DNA from: Nonomuraea montanisoli
GTDB lineage: Bacteria; Actinomycetota; Actinomycetes; Streptosporangiales; Streptosporangiaceae
Direction: 5' to 3'
Assembly: GCF_013363975.1 (NCBI RefSeq)
Contig: NZ_JABWGN010000009.1
Coordinates: 372,001-436,000, forward strand
DNA: 64,000 bases
Shown: in pieces, positions 16,384 through 24,970 of the stretch
How positions within the stretch are numbered: the first letter of the stretch is position 1
Layout: each line of letters starts with the position of its first letter
Position numbers and translations under genes: made by a program
Notes under the pieces: model-generated
Told to the model about the DNA's origin: nothing
Database searches by the model: none
Seen by the model: only the letters and a program-made list of their open reading frames with translations

Positions 16384-17568
16384 TCACCCGTCCGAGGTCA
16401 CCGGGAAGTTGCCCAGCAGGGTGAAGTTCTCCCGGACCTCGGGCGGAACGGGGCCGACCTCCACGGGGTCGGACGGGCTGACCAGGCTCGCCCGATAGAT
16501 CTTGGCCGTGCCGGCGTCCTCGGCCGCGATGATCAGGGTCCGGCGGTCGCGGGTGAGGGCGACCGCCGTGATCGTGTTCTCGGTCGCGGGGGCGATCTCG
16601 GCCTTCGGGTTCAGCGTGATGTCATGGACGTACTCGGGGTCGTCCTGCACGGCGGCCGGGTTCACCCGCGCGGTGTAGAAGCTGTTGTCGTTGCCCTTGC
16701 ACAGCAGCTCGGTGGCGTTGACCCAGGCCACCGCGGAGCAGGCGCGCCCGCGCACGGAGGCCCGCGTGTAGTACGCGTCCTCGACCGCGAGGGGGGCGAA
16801 CGTCAGCCCGAACATCCCGGTCTTCACCACGAACCTCCCCGACGGATGGACGGCGGCCGGGCACGGCACGGCGACGTTCTTGACGATCCGGTAGACCTGA
16901 TCCTCGTCCGAGCCGCCCCCGCAGACGTCGCTGGACCTGCGCGGGGTCAGCCGCCCGTTCTCGTCCGCCGAGTAGTACTCCAGCGCCCGCTCGAACCAGA
17001 ACGACCCGTCGGGCGCGAACCCCGGCGCCTCGTCCGAGTACGTCTTGTTGGCATACCCCTTCTTAGCCGACATCTCGGTGATGTCGGTGAACGTCCCGGT
17101 GACCACATCCAGCCAGCCCACGTGGTGGTCGCTACCCGACCGCGGCTCGATCTCCACGGCGAGCCGCCGCCCGTCCGGCGAGACCGGGCTCATGCCGGGG
17201 TCGCCGTTCTCGCCGCACAGGCTGCGCACGTTCGCCTCCTCGCCGCCCGCCTTGGCGGCGATCCCGGCGAGGTGCCGGGCGAGCGGGGCGGTGGAGAAGG
17301 ACGGGCCGCGGGTGCGGAAGGACTCGTCGTAGGCAACGGCCTGCCACAGGCCGTCCTTGCCCGAGCAGGCGATCGGGCCCTCGGCCGCGAGCAGGTCCTT
17401 GAGGTCGCGGGCCGCCTCGGCCAGCACGTTCGGGACGGGTGCCGGGCTGACCGCGGGGCCCGGGGTCCGCAGCGGCGCGGCGGCCGGCCCGGGGGTGATC
17501 GCACAGGCTGTGGCCGTCAGGAGAGCCACGGCCGCCGCCGACGACCGGCCGCCTCTGCAGGTACGCAT
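16384..17568 (-). CDS. Putative lipoprotein with TolB/WD40-like beta-propeller repeats
   Basis: 394 residues from ATG 17568, with AGAGGA about ten bases upstream; an in-frame ATG at 17598 is the alternative. The signal sequence is basic then hydrophobic and ends in ALLTATAC, a weak lipobox. The mature protein has repeated motifs of the SPDGRRLAV / APDGSFWF / DRRTLIIAAE type, as in TolB-like propellers, plus several cysteines. It lies divergent to a TetR gene, 111 bases apart. Function is unknown. Confidence 0.68.
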   Translation of the reverse strand: MRTCRGGRSSAAAVALLTATACAITPGPAAAPLRTPGPAVSPAPVPNVLAEAARDLKDLLAAEGPIACSGKDGLWQAVAYDESFRTRGPSFSTAPLARHLAGIAAKAGGEEANVRSLCGENGDPGMSPVSPDGRRLAVEIEPRSGSDHHVGWLDVVTGTFTDITEMSAKKGYANKTYSDEAPGFAPDGSFWFERALEYYSADENGRLTPRRSSDVCGGGSDEDQVYRIVKNVAVPCPAAVHPSGRFVVKTGMFGLTFAPLAVEDAYYTRASVRGRACSAVAWVNATELLCKGNDNSFYTARVNPAAVQDDPEYVHDITLNPKAEIAPATENTITAVALTRDRRTLIIAAEDAGTAKIYRASLVSPSDPVEVGPVPPEVRENFTLLGNFPVTSDG

Positions 17569-17679
17569 CCGTTTCACGTCCTCTTGGTGAAGAGCCATAA
17601 AAAAGTGAATACCATTAACCATGTGACGCGCCTTCGGCGCAAGTGGCCGAGAGCGGGCCGTACCGGGGAAGATGGGCGT

Positions 17680-18405
17680 GTGACTGGGTTGACACGACGG
17701 GAGCGACTACGGGCCGAGCTCGAACGCGACGCCAGGGCCGCCGCGCGCGGGATCACCGCGGCGGAAGGTCTCGACGGCCTGACCGTCGCCGCCGTGGCCC
17801 GCGCGGTGGGGGTGACCCCTCCGGCGCTCTACCGCTACTTCGACGGCAGGGCGGGGCTCGTCCAGGCGGTGTACGACGACGTGATCGCGGAGTTCATCGA
17901 GACCGTGGCCGCGGCCGTGCGGCGCCAGGACCCCGATGACGTCAGCGCACAGCTGCAGGCCGCGACGCGCGCCGTTCTCGACTGGGCGGTGGCCAACAAG
18001 GCCGAGTTCGACCTGCTCATGGGCGCCGGCTTCCCGAAGGCCGCCAGCTCCGGCGAGGACATCCCCGTGGTCATCGCCAGAGAGCTCGGCAGCCTGTACG
18101 CGGCGCTGTTCGGGCGGCTGTGGCGCGAAGGACGGCTGACCTACGCGCGCGACGAGGACATCCCCGCCGGCCTGGTCCCGCAGCTGCGCCTGTATCGCGA
18201 CGTCTTCGGACCGGAGATGCCCCTGGGCGTGGCACTCCTCATGATCACCTGCTGGCGGCAGATCTACGGCGTGCTCTGCATGGCCGTCTACGGCCACCTC
18301 TCGTTCGCCTTCGGTGACCACCTGCCGCTGTACGAGGACATGATGGACCACCTGCTCGGCCGCGTGCTCGGCGTCGGGCGGAGCCCCGACGTGCGGTGGG
18401 CCTGA
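17680..18405 (+). CDS. TetR/AcrR-family transcriptional regulator
   Basis: 241 residues from GTG 17680. The DNA-binding domain is clear: AARGITAAEGLDGLTVAAVARAVGVTPPALYRYFDGRAGL at about residues 20-60. The C-terminal domain is of the TetR_C_33-like type. It is divergent from the lipoprotein gene; the shared gap contains an AT-rich stretch with ACCATTAACCAT that may be an operator. The ligand is unknown. Confidence 0.87.
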   Translation: MTGLTRRERLRAELERDARAAARGITAAEGLDGLTVAAVARAVGVTPPALYRYFDGRAGLVQAVYDDVIAEFIETVAAAVRRQDPDDVSAQLQAATRAVLDWAVANKAEFDLLMGAGFPKAASSGEDIPVVIARELGSLYAALFGRLWREGRLTYARDEDIPAGLVPQLRLYRDVFGPEMPLGVALLMITCWRQIYGVLCMAVYGHLSFAFGDHLPLYEDMMDHLLGRVLGVGRSPDVRWA

Positions 18406-18416
18406 ACCGCCGTCGC

Positions 18417-21400
18417 TTATGCGAGGCTGAGCGGGGCCGGTTCCACGTCGAGCTCCCTCATGGCCTCGGCATAGAGCCGGTAGCGTCTGCGAGCCTCACC
18501 ATGACGGCGAGCCCCCGTCAACGTGCGAACGAGGTCCAGGTGGGCAGCCTCGTCGTAGGCGTCCCGCTCGAGCAGGCGAAGCAGGTAGCGAACCGCTCTG
18601 TCGGGGTCGTCGGCCTCCTCCGCGAGCGAGGCCAGTTCTCGAAGCAGGGTCTGGTGCACGGCGCGGGCCTCTTCACGCAGAGGCTCCAGCCACTCGGCGT
18701 AAGGGGAGTCCTCGCAGACATCCCCGGTGTAGCGGGCTTCAGCCGCGACAAGGAGATCCTCGTCCTGAGAGGCGAGCGCCTCGGCGGCGGCGGAGAGGAA
18801 CTCCTCGACGTCGGTACGGAGCCCGACCAGCTGGATGCTGTACTTGTCGGCGCGAACGAACTCCCCGGGCCCGAACTTCCGTTGCGGATCCAGGACCGAG
18901 CGCACGGTGGACAGAGCGACCGAAAGCCGGTTGGAGCAGGACGCGGGGTCCTCGCCCGGCCAGAGGATCTCCATCGCCGCCTCCCGGGCGACAGGGCGGC
19001 CGCGCTGGCACGCCAGCCAGGTCAGCAGGTCGCGCGCCTTGCGGGACTGCCACTCGACAGCGCCGCCGCGGCGGCTGAGCCGTACGGCGCCCAGCATGCA
19101 GAACCGCGCAGCGCCATGGTCGAGGAGCGTGATCGCGCGGAGCAGGCCGGCGCCGGAGCTGTGCGGCCCGCGGATGCCGACGCGGTGGAGCTCCTGCTCC
19201 GCCTCGTGGAGGCCGGAGCCGTCGAGCCGCGCCCGCGCGAAAGCGTTGCGCGCGATGCCCACAGGGCTGCCGACGCGCGCCCAGATCTCGGCTGCGGACG
19301 CCAGCAGATCCGCTCGCTCGCCGGAGGATTCGGCCACGGTGAGGGCCGACAGTTCCAGGGCTTCCGCCATCATGGCCCGGTCACGGCGGCCGACAGCGGC
19401 CTCGCGGGCGGATCGGGCGTAGGCGCCGGCTTTTGTCCGGTCGCCGGTCTCTGCCCAGACCCAGCCGGCGGCCAGGAGCGCGTCCACCCTGCTGGAGCCG
19501 CCGCCCGCCGCGACCGCGCGTTCGGCCAGCCGTACGGCCAGCGCCGGATCGTCGACCGCGTGGACACGGGCCAGTCCGGCCAGGGCTGTCTGGGTCAGAT
19601 GGGCGTTCTGGAGTTGTTCGGCGTGCTTCAGGGAGTTCTCGAAGCCGATTCGTGCCTGCATCAGCTCCCCGCGCTCCAGATGGACCCTGCCGAGCCCGGC
19701 CAGTGGGTGGCCGAGCTTGTCGCTGCCTACCCGGCTGAAGAGGTCGCGTGCCCGTTGGAAGTCGGCCAGGGCTTCGTCGAGCCTGCCCAGGCCCATGAGT
19801 GCCTCGGCGCGGTTGTGCAGGGCGATCGCGGCGTTGACCGGGGCACCGACCAGGTCCGCTCGCCGTACCGAGAGGTCCGAGTCGGCGATGGCCTCGTCGT
19901 AACGGGCCTCCTCCACACGGTTCGAGGCGCGGTTGGCCAGGACGCGGGCGGACAGCAACAGGTCTCCTGAGCTCTCCGCGGCGGCGAGAGCGAGGGCGCT
20001 GTGCCGTTCGCTTCCGGCCCCGTCGCCGGCGTCGTGGGTGACCATGGCCAGCGCGGTGTGGGCGCATGCGGCAGCGCGTTCGTCCTTGCAGAGCGTGGCC
20101 ATCGCCAGGGCCTGTTCGGCCAGCCGGGTCGCCTCCGCGCTTTCGCCGACCAGCCAGCGGGCGCTGGCGGACCAGGCCAGCAACATCGCCCGGTCGGAGG
20201 AGCGAGAAGCGGGCGAGGGGGAGGGGGGTGGCGACGTGGGCAAGGGAAACACCGAGCCGTCGAAGCCGCCGGCCAGCTCGAAAGTCGACAACGCCGCCTT
20301 GTAGTCCCCCCGCTGGTAATAGATCATCCCCATCCGCCAGGCCACCGCGGGGTCAGTGGCATCGGCATGGCGAAGGCACTCCAGCGCGCCGGCCCAATCC
20401 CCCTGAACCTGGCGAGCCTGCCCCTCGGCCAGATCCACGGCACACGTCCGCGCCCCTTCCGGTACGGCGACGCAGGCCCGGACAAGCTCAGCCGCGTGAC
20501 CCTCGGCCAGCAGCGATGCGTGCCACCTTTCGATCATCGCCACCCGATGGCCGGGATCCTCGCAAACCGCCAACGCCTCCCGGACAAACCCCTGCGACTC
20601 ATACCAATGGGCCGCCACCGGCACCCGGCCGACATCACCCATGCACTCCCGGACCAAGGTCGACACCGCATACCCCTGATCGCAGGGCGTGATCAGGATG
20701 TGCTGAGCGGCCAGAGCGCGGAGCTCCTCGCGGGAGACGGCGACCCCCATCGCCTGGCACAGCTCGTACGTGAACCAGGGCAGCCGGGCGGTCGCGCGCA
20801 GGAACTCCTCATGCTCATCCTTCACCACCTCCTCGACCAGGTAGTCGAACAGCGGCGTGGCGGCGATCCGCTTGGCACGGTCCGATGAGGGCAGGCCGCT
20901 CAGCCAGCTCAGCGTGAGCCGTACGGCGACCGGCCACCCCTTGGTGAGCTCGTGAACCTCCTCCGCCAGGTCGTCCGACCCCAGAACGATCGAGGAGAGT
21001 GAGCGGGTCTCGGCAGGTGTGAAGGCCAGGTGTTCCGCCGACGCCTGGAAGACGTGTCCCAGGCCGCGCAGGCGCTGGATCGGGAAGGGCACGGCGGAGC
21101 GTGAGATCAGCACCAGGTGAAGGTCGTCGCCGCCGTGGTGACAGAGCTCTTCGAGCAGGCGCGCCCCCGGGGTGCCCGGTTCGACCCGCTCGACCTCGTC
21201 GATGACGAGGATGGTCGGCCGGAAGACGGCGGCGGCCAGCTCGGCGGCGAGTCCGGCGGAGCGGGTCCACCCGGACGGCGCGCCCAGGGCCTGGCAGATC
21301 CGTTCGATGAGGGTGGCGTCGTCGGTCCCTGTCAGCCACGTCACCGGATGATCAGGTCTGGCTCGCGTCCAGCCGCGTACGGCCGACGTCTTGCCGCCAC

Positions 21401-21497
21401 CCGGGCCCGCGGTCACCACGGTGAGCCGGTGCCGCGGGATCTGATCGAAAAGGGCGGTGAGGTGCGCCCGTGGCAGCAGAGGCTCGGTCGCCGTCAC
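18417..21497 (-). CDS. Large transcriptional regulator: N-terminal ATPase, TPR region, C-terminal SARP-type winged helix plus BTAD
   Basis: 1026 residues, GTG start. Residues 1-300 are a STAND-like ATPase with Walker A GPGGGKTS (31-38) and Walker B TILVIDEVERVE. The middle (about 380-780) is helical and TPR-like. The C-terminus has an OmpR-type winged helix (LSRRGGAVEWQSRKARDLLTWLA) followed by a bacterial transcriptional activator domain (TGDVCEDSPYAEWLEPLREEAR...). Classical SARPs put the DNA-binding part first; here it is last, as in MalT. No biosynthetic cluster adjoins. It is divergent from a secreted-protein gene at 21597, a candidate target. Confidence 0.85.
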   Translation of the reverse strand: MTATEPLLPRAHLTALFDQIPRHRLTVVTAGPGGGKTSAVRGWTRARPDHPVTWLTGTDDATLIERICQALGAPSGWTRSAGLAAELAAAVFRPTILVIDEVERVEPGTPGARLLEELCHHGGDDLHLVLISRSAVPFPIQRLRGLGHVFQASAEHLAFTPAETRSLSSIVLGSDDLAEEVHELTKGWPVAVRLTLSWLSGLPSSDRAKRIAATPLFDYLVEEVVKDEHEEFLRATARLPWFTYELCQAMGVAVSREELRALAAQHILITPCDQGYAVSTLVRECMGDVGRVPVAAHWYESQGFVREALAVCEDPGHRVAMIERWHASLLAEGHAAELVRACVAVPEGARTCAVDLAEGQARQVQGDWAGALECLRHADATDPAVAWRMGMIYYQRGDYKAALSTFELAGGFDGSVFPLPTSPPPSPSPASRSSDRAMLLAWSASARWLVGESAEATRLAEQALAMATLCKDERAAACAHTALAMVTHDAGDGAGSERHSALALAAAESSGDLLLSARVLANRASNRVEEARYDEAIADSDLSVRRADLVGAPVNAAIALHNRAEALMGLGRLDEALADFQRARDLFSRVGSDKLGHPLAGLGRVHLERGELMQARIGFENSLKHAEQLQNAHLTQTALAGLARVHAVDDPALAVRLAERAVAAGGGSSRVDALLAAGWVWAETGDRTKAGAYARSAREAAVGRRDRAMMAEALELSALTVAESSGERADLLASAAEIWARVGSPVGIARNAFARARLDGSGLHEAEQELHRVGIRGPHSSGAGLLRAITLLDHGAARFCMLGAVRLSRRGGAVEWQSRKARDLLTWLACQRGRPVAREAAMEILWPGEDPASCSNRLSVALSTVRSVLDPQRKFGPGEFVRADKYSIQLVGLRTDVEEFLSAAAEALASQDEDLLVAAEARYTGDVCEDSPYAEWLEPLREEARAVHQTLLRELASLAEEADDPDRAVRYLLRLLERDAYDEAAHLDLVRTLTGARRHGEARRRYRLYAEAMRELDVEPAPLSLA

Positions 21498-21596
21498 AGC
21501 CAGAAGTATCCGCCGAGCTGGACTTTAAGGCAACTCAAAGATCCATTTTTACCGTTGTCCTCAGTCCCGAACAACGAGGAGAAAGAGGAGAAAATC

Positions 21597-22457
21597 GTGA
21601 GACTGATCCCAGCTCTGCTCGCGGCGAGCACCGGCGCCCTCCTGCTCACCGCCCCAGCCGGCGCCACGACGAAAGCCACGACGAAGGCCACGACGAACGC
21701 CACGGCCCAAGCCGTGACGGAGCCCACGGAGGAGGAGCTGAGGGCGGCGCCAATCGCCGAGGAGGCGGAGGCCGAGGTCAAGCTCGCGCTGCTCCGCTAC
21801 AGCAACGGGCTGACCGTCGAGTTCAACGACAGCCAGCCCTCCGGCGACGTGGGCATCGTCCAGACCGCCTACACCGGCCGCGCCGGCCTGTTCGTCCGCG
21901 ACCGTGGCGACAGCTTCCTGGAGACGTACCTGAAGATCACCCCGGTCTCGGTCGCGGTCCCGCAGCGGCTCGTGGAGGCCCATGGCAGCGAGCCCCTGCC
22001 GGCTGAGCTGCAGCGCCGGACGGTCACCAAGGAACCGGTGGAGGTCGACGGCCTCGCCGCGCCCGCGGTCCGGACCATGTCCGGCGCGGTCAACTGCAAC
22101 AAGACCTACTACCCCTGGTACCACTGGCGCGACGTGGGCCACCCCGGCATGCTGCCCAGGGACTCCTACTCCTCCAGCTACGGCGGCAAGTACGTGAACG
22201 CCGACAGCTGGCTCGTCCATTGTCTTCCGGCCGGCCACCCGCCCCAGATCGCCGCTCGCCATCGGTTCTTCTACTTCAACAACGTCCTGAGCAAGTGGGT
22301 CGAGCAGAGCGACACCCTGGTGTACCCGGGGCAGGAGCAGCACATCGAGAAGGGCATCATCAACCGCTACCGCAGGATCATCCAGGACGACAGCTGGGGC
22401 TCCGACCCTGACTGCACCTCCTGCACGTACACGCGCGAGGGCCGCTTCCACGACTGA
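21597..22457 (+). CDS. Secreted protein of unknown function with a Thr-rich N-terminus and a Cys-containing domain
   Basis: 286 residues from GTG 21597, six bases after GAGGAG. A Sec signal peptide (ALLAASTGALLLTAPAGA) is followed by a short ATTK repeat. The mature part has at least four cysteines (NCNKTYY, VHCLP, DCTSC) and aromatic clusters (YYPWYHW, RFFYFNN), suggesting a disulphide-bonded extracellular domain. I do not recognise the family. It is divergent from the ATPase/SARP regulator with a 99-base gap. Confidence 0.72.
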   Translation: MRLIPALLAASTGALLLTAPAGATTKATTKATTNATAQAVTEPTEEELRAAPIAEEAEAEVKLALLRYSNGLTVEFNDSQPSGDVGIVQTAYTGRAGLFVRDRGDSFLETYLKITPVSVAVPQRLVEAHGSEPLPAELQRRTVTKEPVEVDGLAAPAVRTMSGAVNCNKTYYPWYHWRDVGHPGMLPRDSYSSSYGGKYVNADSWLVHCLPAGHPPQIAARHRFFYFNNVLSKWVEQSDTLVYPGQEQHIEKGIINRYRRIIQDDSWGSDPDCTSCTYTREGRFHD

Positions 22458-22483
22458 GACGTGACCGGCTGAGACGTGACCGG
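22454..22483 (+). repeat. Exact tandem duplication of 15 bases spanning a stop codon
   Basis: CTGAGACGTGACCGG occurs at 22454-22468 and again at 22469-22483. The first copy contains the TGA of the secreted-protein gene and the second runs into the following hairpin. It looks like a recent slippage event. Confidence 0.85.
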
Positions 22484-22509
22484 CCGGGCGCCGCTGGACG
22501 CCCGGCCGG
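22480..22509. terminator. Bidirectional terminator hairpin between convergent genes
   Basis: Arms CCGGCCGGGCG and CGCCCGGCCGG (11 bp, perfect) enclose an 8-base loop. It sits between the stop at 22457 (plus) and the stop at 22533 (minus), so it can serve both transcripts. Confidence 0.75.
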
Positions 22510-22532
22510 CACTCACACCGCAGGCAGCATCC

Positions 22533-23429
22533 TCACCCCGGCGGCACCTGGCCGTTCTTCGCCACCGGCACACCCAGTTGCACGGCACCCGTGAGCGTCG
22601 CCCGCTCCGGCGGCAGCGACCCCAGCACCGGGTTCAGATGCCGCAGGCTCAGCGTCACCGGCGCGATCGCCGGAGCGACCACGTCGAACTTCTCCAGATC
22701 CACCCAGCGCACCACCCGCAGCACCTCCGGCGTGATGACGTCTCCGCCCTTCTGCATCGGCACGCACAGCTGACGGGCGTCGATCACCCGCACCGTCGCG
22801 GGGGGAATCTGGTTGGTCAGCACCGGGTTCAGCTGCCTGAGGTTGAGGGCCCGGTTCATCGGCGTGTTCGGAGTGATCCCGTAGCACAGCAGGTCGATGT
22901 GCTGCACCAGCTGCATCACCTCCGTGGGCGGCACGACGCCGTTCTTCGCCACCGGCACGCACAACTGCTCCGCCCGGCCCAGCACGACCTCCGTACGCGG
23001 AAGGTCCTGCAGCACCGGGTTGAGATGGCTGAGCACCAGCGCCTTGCCGGGCGCCGGGGTGACGACCCGGTAGCAGGCCAGGTCCACGAACCTGACGAAG
23101 TCCAGCACCCCGGGCGGCGGGATCACGTTGTTCTTGGCGACCGGCACGCACAACTGCTCACGCGTGCCCAGGGTGACCTGCTCGATCGGCAGGCCGTCGA
23201 GCACCGGGTTGAGGTGCCGCAGCGTCAGCCCGACGGCCGGCGGCTGGTACGGGTCGGTCTTGAAGCACTCGAGGTCGAGGTACGACACGAAATCCTTGGG
23301 CGTGGGCAGCGCCGGCGCAGCGGCAGACGGCGCGGCGACAAATGCCACGACGGCAATTCCCAGTGCCACGGATAACGCGCGCCGGATCATCGGCCGGACG
23401 CGCCGGATCCCGCTGACGGGTCGGTCCAC
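22533..23429 (-). CDS. Secreted protein of four tandem about 65-residue repeats (HLNPVL ... QLCVPVAKN)
   Basis: 298 residues from GTG 23429, four bases after GGAGG; ATG 23390 is an alternative. A Sec signal ends in APSAAA. The mature protein is four copies of a unit containing F-V-x-x-x-DL-x-CY, then L-x-L-x-HLNPVL, then QLCVPVAKN and a P-P turn. The last copy has lost both cysteines (DLEKFD, QLGVPV). The two cysteines per unit suggest one disulphide each. The pattern resembles DUF7450-like repeats, but I am unsure of the family. Function is unknown. Confidence 0.75.
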   Translation of the reverse strand: MDRPVSGIRRVRPMIRRALSVALGIAVVAFVAAPSAAAPALPTPKDFVSYLDLECFKTDPYQPPAVGLTLRHLNPVLDGLPIEQVTLGTREQLCVPVAKNNVIPPPGVLDFVRFVDLACYRVVTPAPGKALVLSHLNPVLQDLPRTEVVLGRAEQLCVPVAKNGVVPPTEVMQLVQHIDLLCYGITPNTPMNRALNLRQLNPVLTNQIPPATVRVIDARQLCVPMQKGGDVITPEVLRVVRWVDLEKFDVVAPAIAPVTLSLRHLNPVLGSLPPERATLTGAVQLGVPVAKNGQVPPG

Positions 23430-23539
23430 CGTTCCTCCATCGATCGTGGATTCCTCCTGGTCACCCCTCACTTTCTGCGCGCCCCGCGGGCTTGACAAGA
23501 TTAGTGGCGGCTTTTCACTATTCCGCGATTGACGTCGGG

Positions 23540-24871
23540 CTATACGTGCCGCCCATAACCACCCCGAGAACCACCTTGGTGTTTCCGCGCATTCCCGCCG
23601 AACAATTCGGGCGGTGCGGTATTCGGGCCGCTCCGTCGTTCGCGGCGGCAATCGCCGAGCCGCGTTCCTCGATCCTGCTCGGCGGCGACGGCGGAGGCGG
23701 ACAGGAGCGTCGCGGCAGTGAGGCTGCCCCAGAGGGCGGCCGAGCCGTGGGAGGCGAGAGCAGTGATGACGGCCGGGGAGACGGCGAGGCCGATGCCTGT
23801 GGAGAGCTGGAAGCGGGCCAGGGCGCGTCCCAGGAGACGGGCCGGGGCGAGGGCGGTGACGAGCGCGGTCGCGCTGCCGGCATAGATGATCTCGCCGACG
23901 GTGCAGACCACGGACACCGCGGCGACCGCCGGGGCACCCCAGCCGTGTCCCAGTGAGGTGGCCGCGAGGAAGCCGAGGTAGGACGCGGCGAGTACCACGC
24001 CCGCGAGAGTCAGCACGGTCCGCCGGGCGAAGCGGGACATCAGGACCGTGACCGGAACCTGCAGGGTGACCACCAGCACCGTGTTCGCCACGAAGATGGC
24101 TGCCGACCACACCGGGGACGCGTGCAACTGGGTCACCAGGACCATGGGGAGCGCGATCTCCGGGACGTTGAGGCAGAAGACGTAGACCACGTTGGCGGCC
24201 AGCAGCGCGCGCATCCGGGGTGCGGGCCCGCCGGGCCCGCCGGGCCCGCCCTCGGCCGGAGCCGCGGCCGGATGCGCGCGCAGGTGGACCGACCACGCCA
24301 AGGCCGCCGCGGCGAGACAGGCGAGCCCGGTGACGGCCGCCAGCACCCGCAACGCGGTGGCGCCGCCCGCCAGGCAGGCGGTGGCGAGGAGGGCGCCCAC
24401 GCCCAGGCCGGCGTTGCGCAGGGCGCGGCCTCCCGCGAGAGCGGCGTCACGTTCGCGGCCGTGGGCGACCGTGGCCACGAGGGCCGCGTGGGCGGCCGGC
24501 CATGCCTGGTTGCCGATGCCGAGGAAGAGCGCCGCCGTCGCGAACAGCCAGACGTGTCCCGCCGGGGCGGCCAGCAGCAGCGCCACGCCCAGCACCCGCA
24601 CCAGCATCGACGCCGCCACGACCGTGCTGTGTGCGCCCCGGTCCAGCCATCGGCCGACCGCGGGCATGCACACCAGACCCACGACGACCCCGACCGTCAT
24701 GGCGACGCCGGTGACCGGCGCGGACAGCCTCAGCACCGTCACCCCGTAGAGCAGCAGGAAGGGCCGCAGCAGGCCGGTGCCGAGCGCGTCCACGGCCAGG
24801 GCGACGGCATAGCGGGGGCCTCCGCAGGCGCGGACGAGAGCGCGCGGCCGGATCTTGGTGGTGGTTGCCAT
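23540..24871 (-). CDS. MFS transporter
   Basis: 443 residues with about 12 helices. The GRWLDRGAHS loop after the second/third helix is a degenerate MFS motif A. A Gly/Pro-rich cytosolic linker (PAEGGPGGPGGPAPR) separates the halves. The C-terminal 50 residues are hydrophilic and Arg/Gly-rich. It is divergent from a DUF5937-like regulator 99 bases away, with a long palindrome between them. The same arrangement recurs at 58662-60999. Confidence 0.85.
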   Translation of the reverse strand: MATTTKIRPRALVRACGGPRYAVALAVDALGTGLLRPFLLLYGVTVLRLSAPVTGVAMTVGVVVGLVCMPAVGRWLDRGAHSTVVAASMLVRVLGVALLLAAPAGHVWLFATAALFLGIGNQAWPAAHAALVATVAHGRERDAALAGGRALRNAGLGVGALLATACLAGGATALRVLAAVTGLACLAAAALAWSVHLRAHPAAAPAEGGPGGPGGPAPRMRALLAANVVYVFCLNVPEIALPMVLVTQLHASPVWSAAIFVANTVLVVTLQVPVTVLMSRFARRTVLTLAGVVLAASYLGFLAATSLGHGWGAPAVAAVSVVCTVGEIIYAGSATALVTALAPARLLGRALARFQLSTGIGLAVSPAVITALASHGSAALWGSLTAATLLSASAVAAEQDRGTRLGDCRRERRSGPNTAPPELFGGNARKHQGGSRGGYGRHV

Positions 24872-24907
24872 GGCGTCAACGATGCGTTCGGCCTTCGGGC
24901 CGACCGT

Positions 24908-24934
24908 GTCGATTGACGGACACCGTCAATCGAC
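24908..24934. promoter_or_regulatory. 27-base perfect inverted repeat between divergent MFS and regulator genes; likely operator
   Basis: Arms GTCGATTGACGG and CCGTCAATCGAC surround ACA. It lies 36 bases from the MFS ATG and 36 bases from the regulator GTG, so binding could repress both promoters. Confidence 0.72.
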
Positions 24935-24970
24935 GCGGTCGTCGGCCGTCCGACCAGCGATGATGAGGGG

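Noticed and set aside
18396..19970. Plus-strand 524-codon frame opposite the SARP-type regulator
   Set aside because: The minus-strand regulator has a clear Walker A, TPR-like region and BTAD; the plus frame has no recognisable motif.
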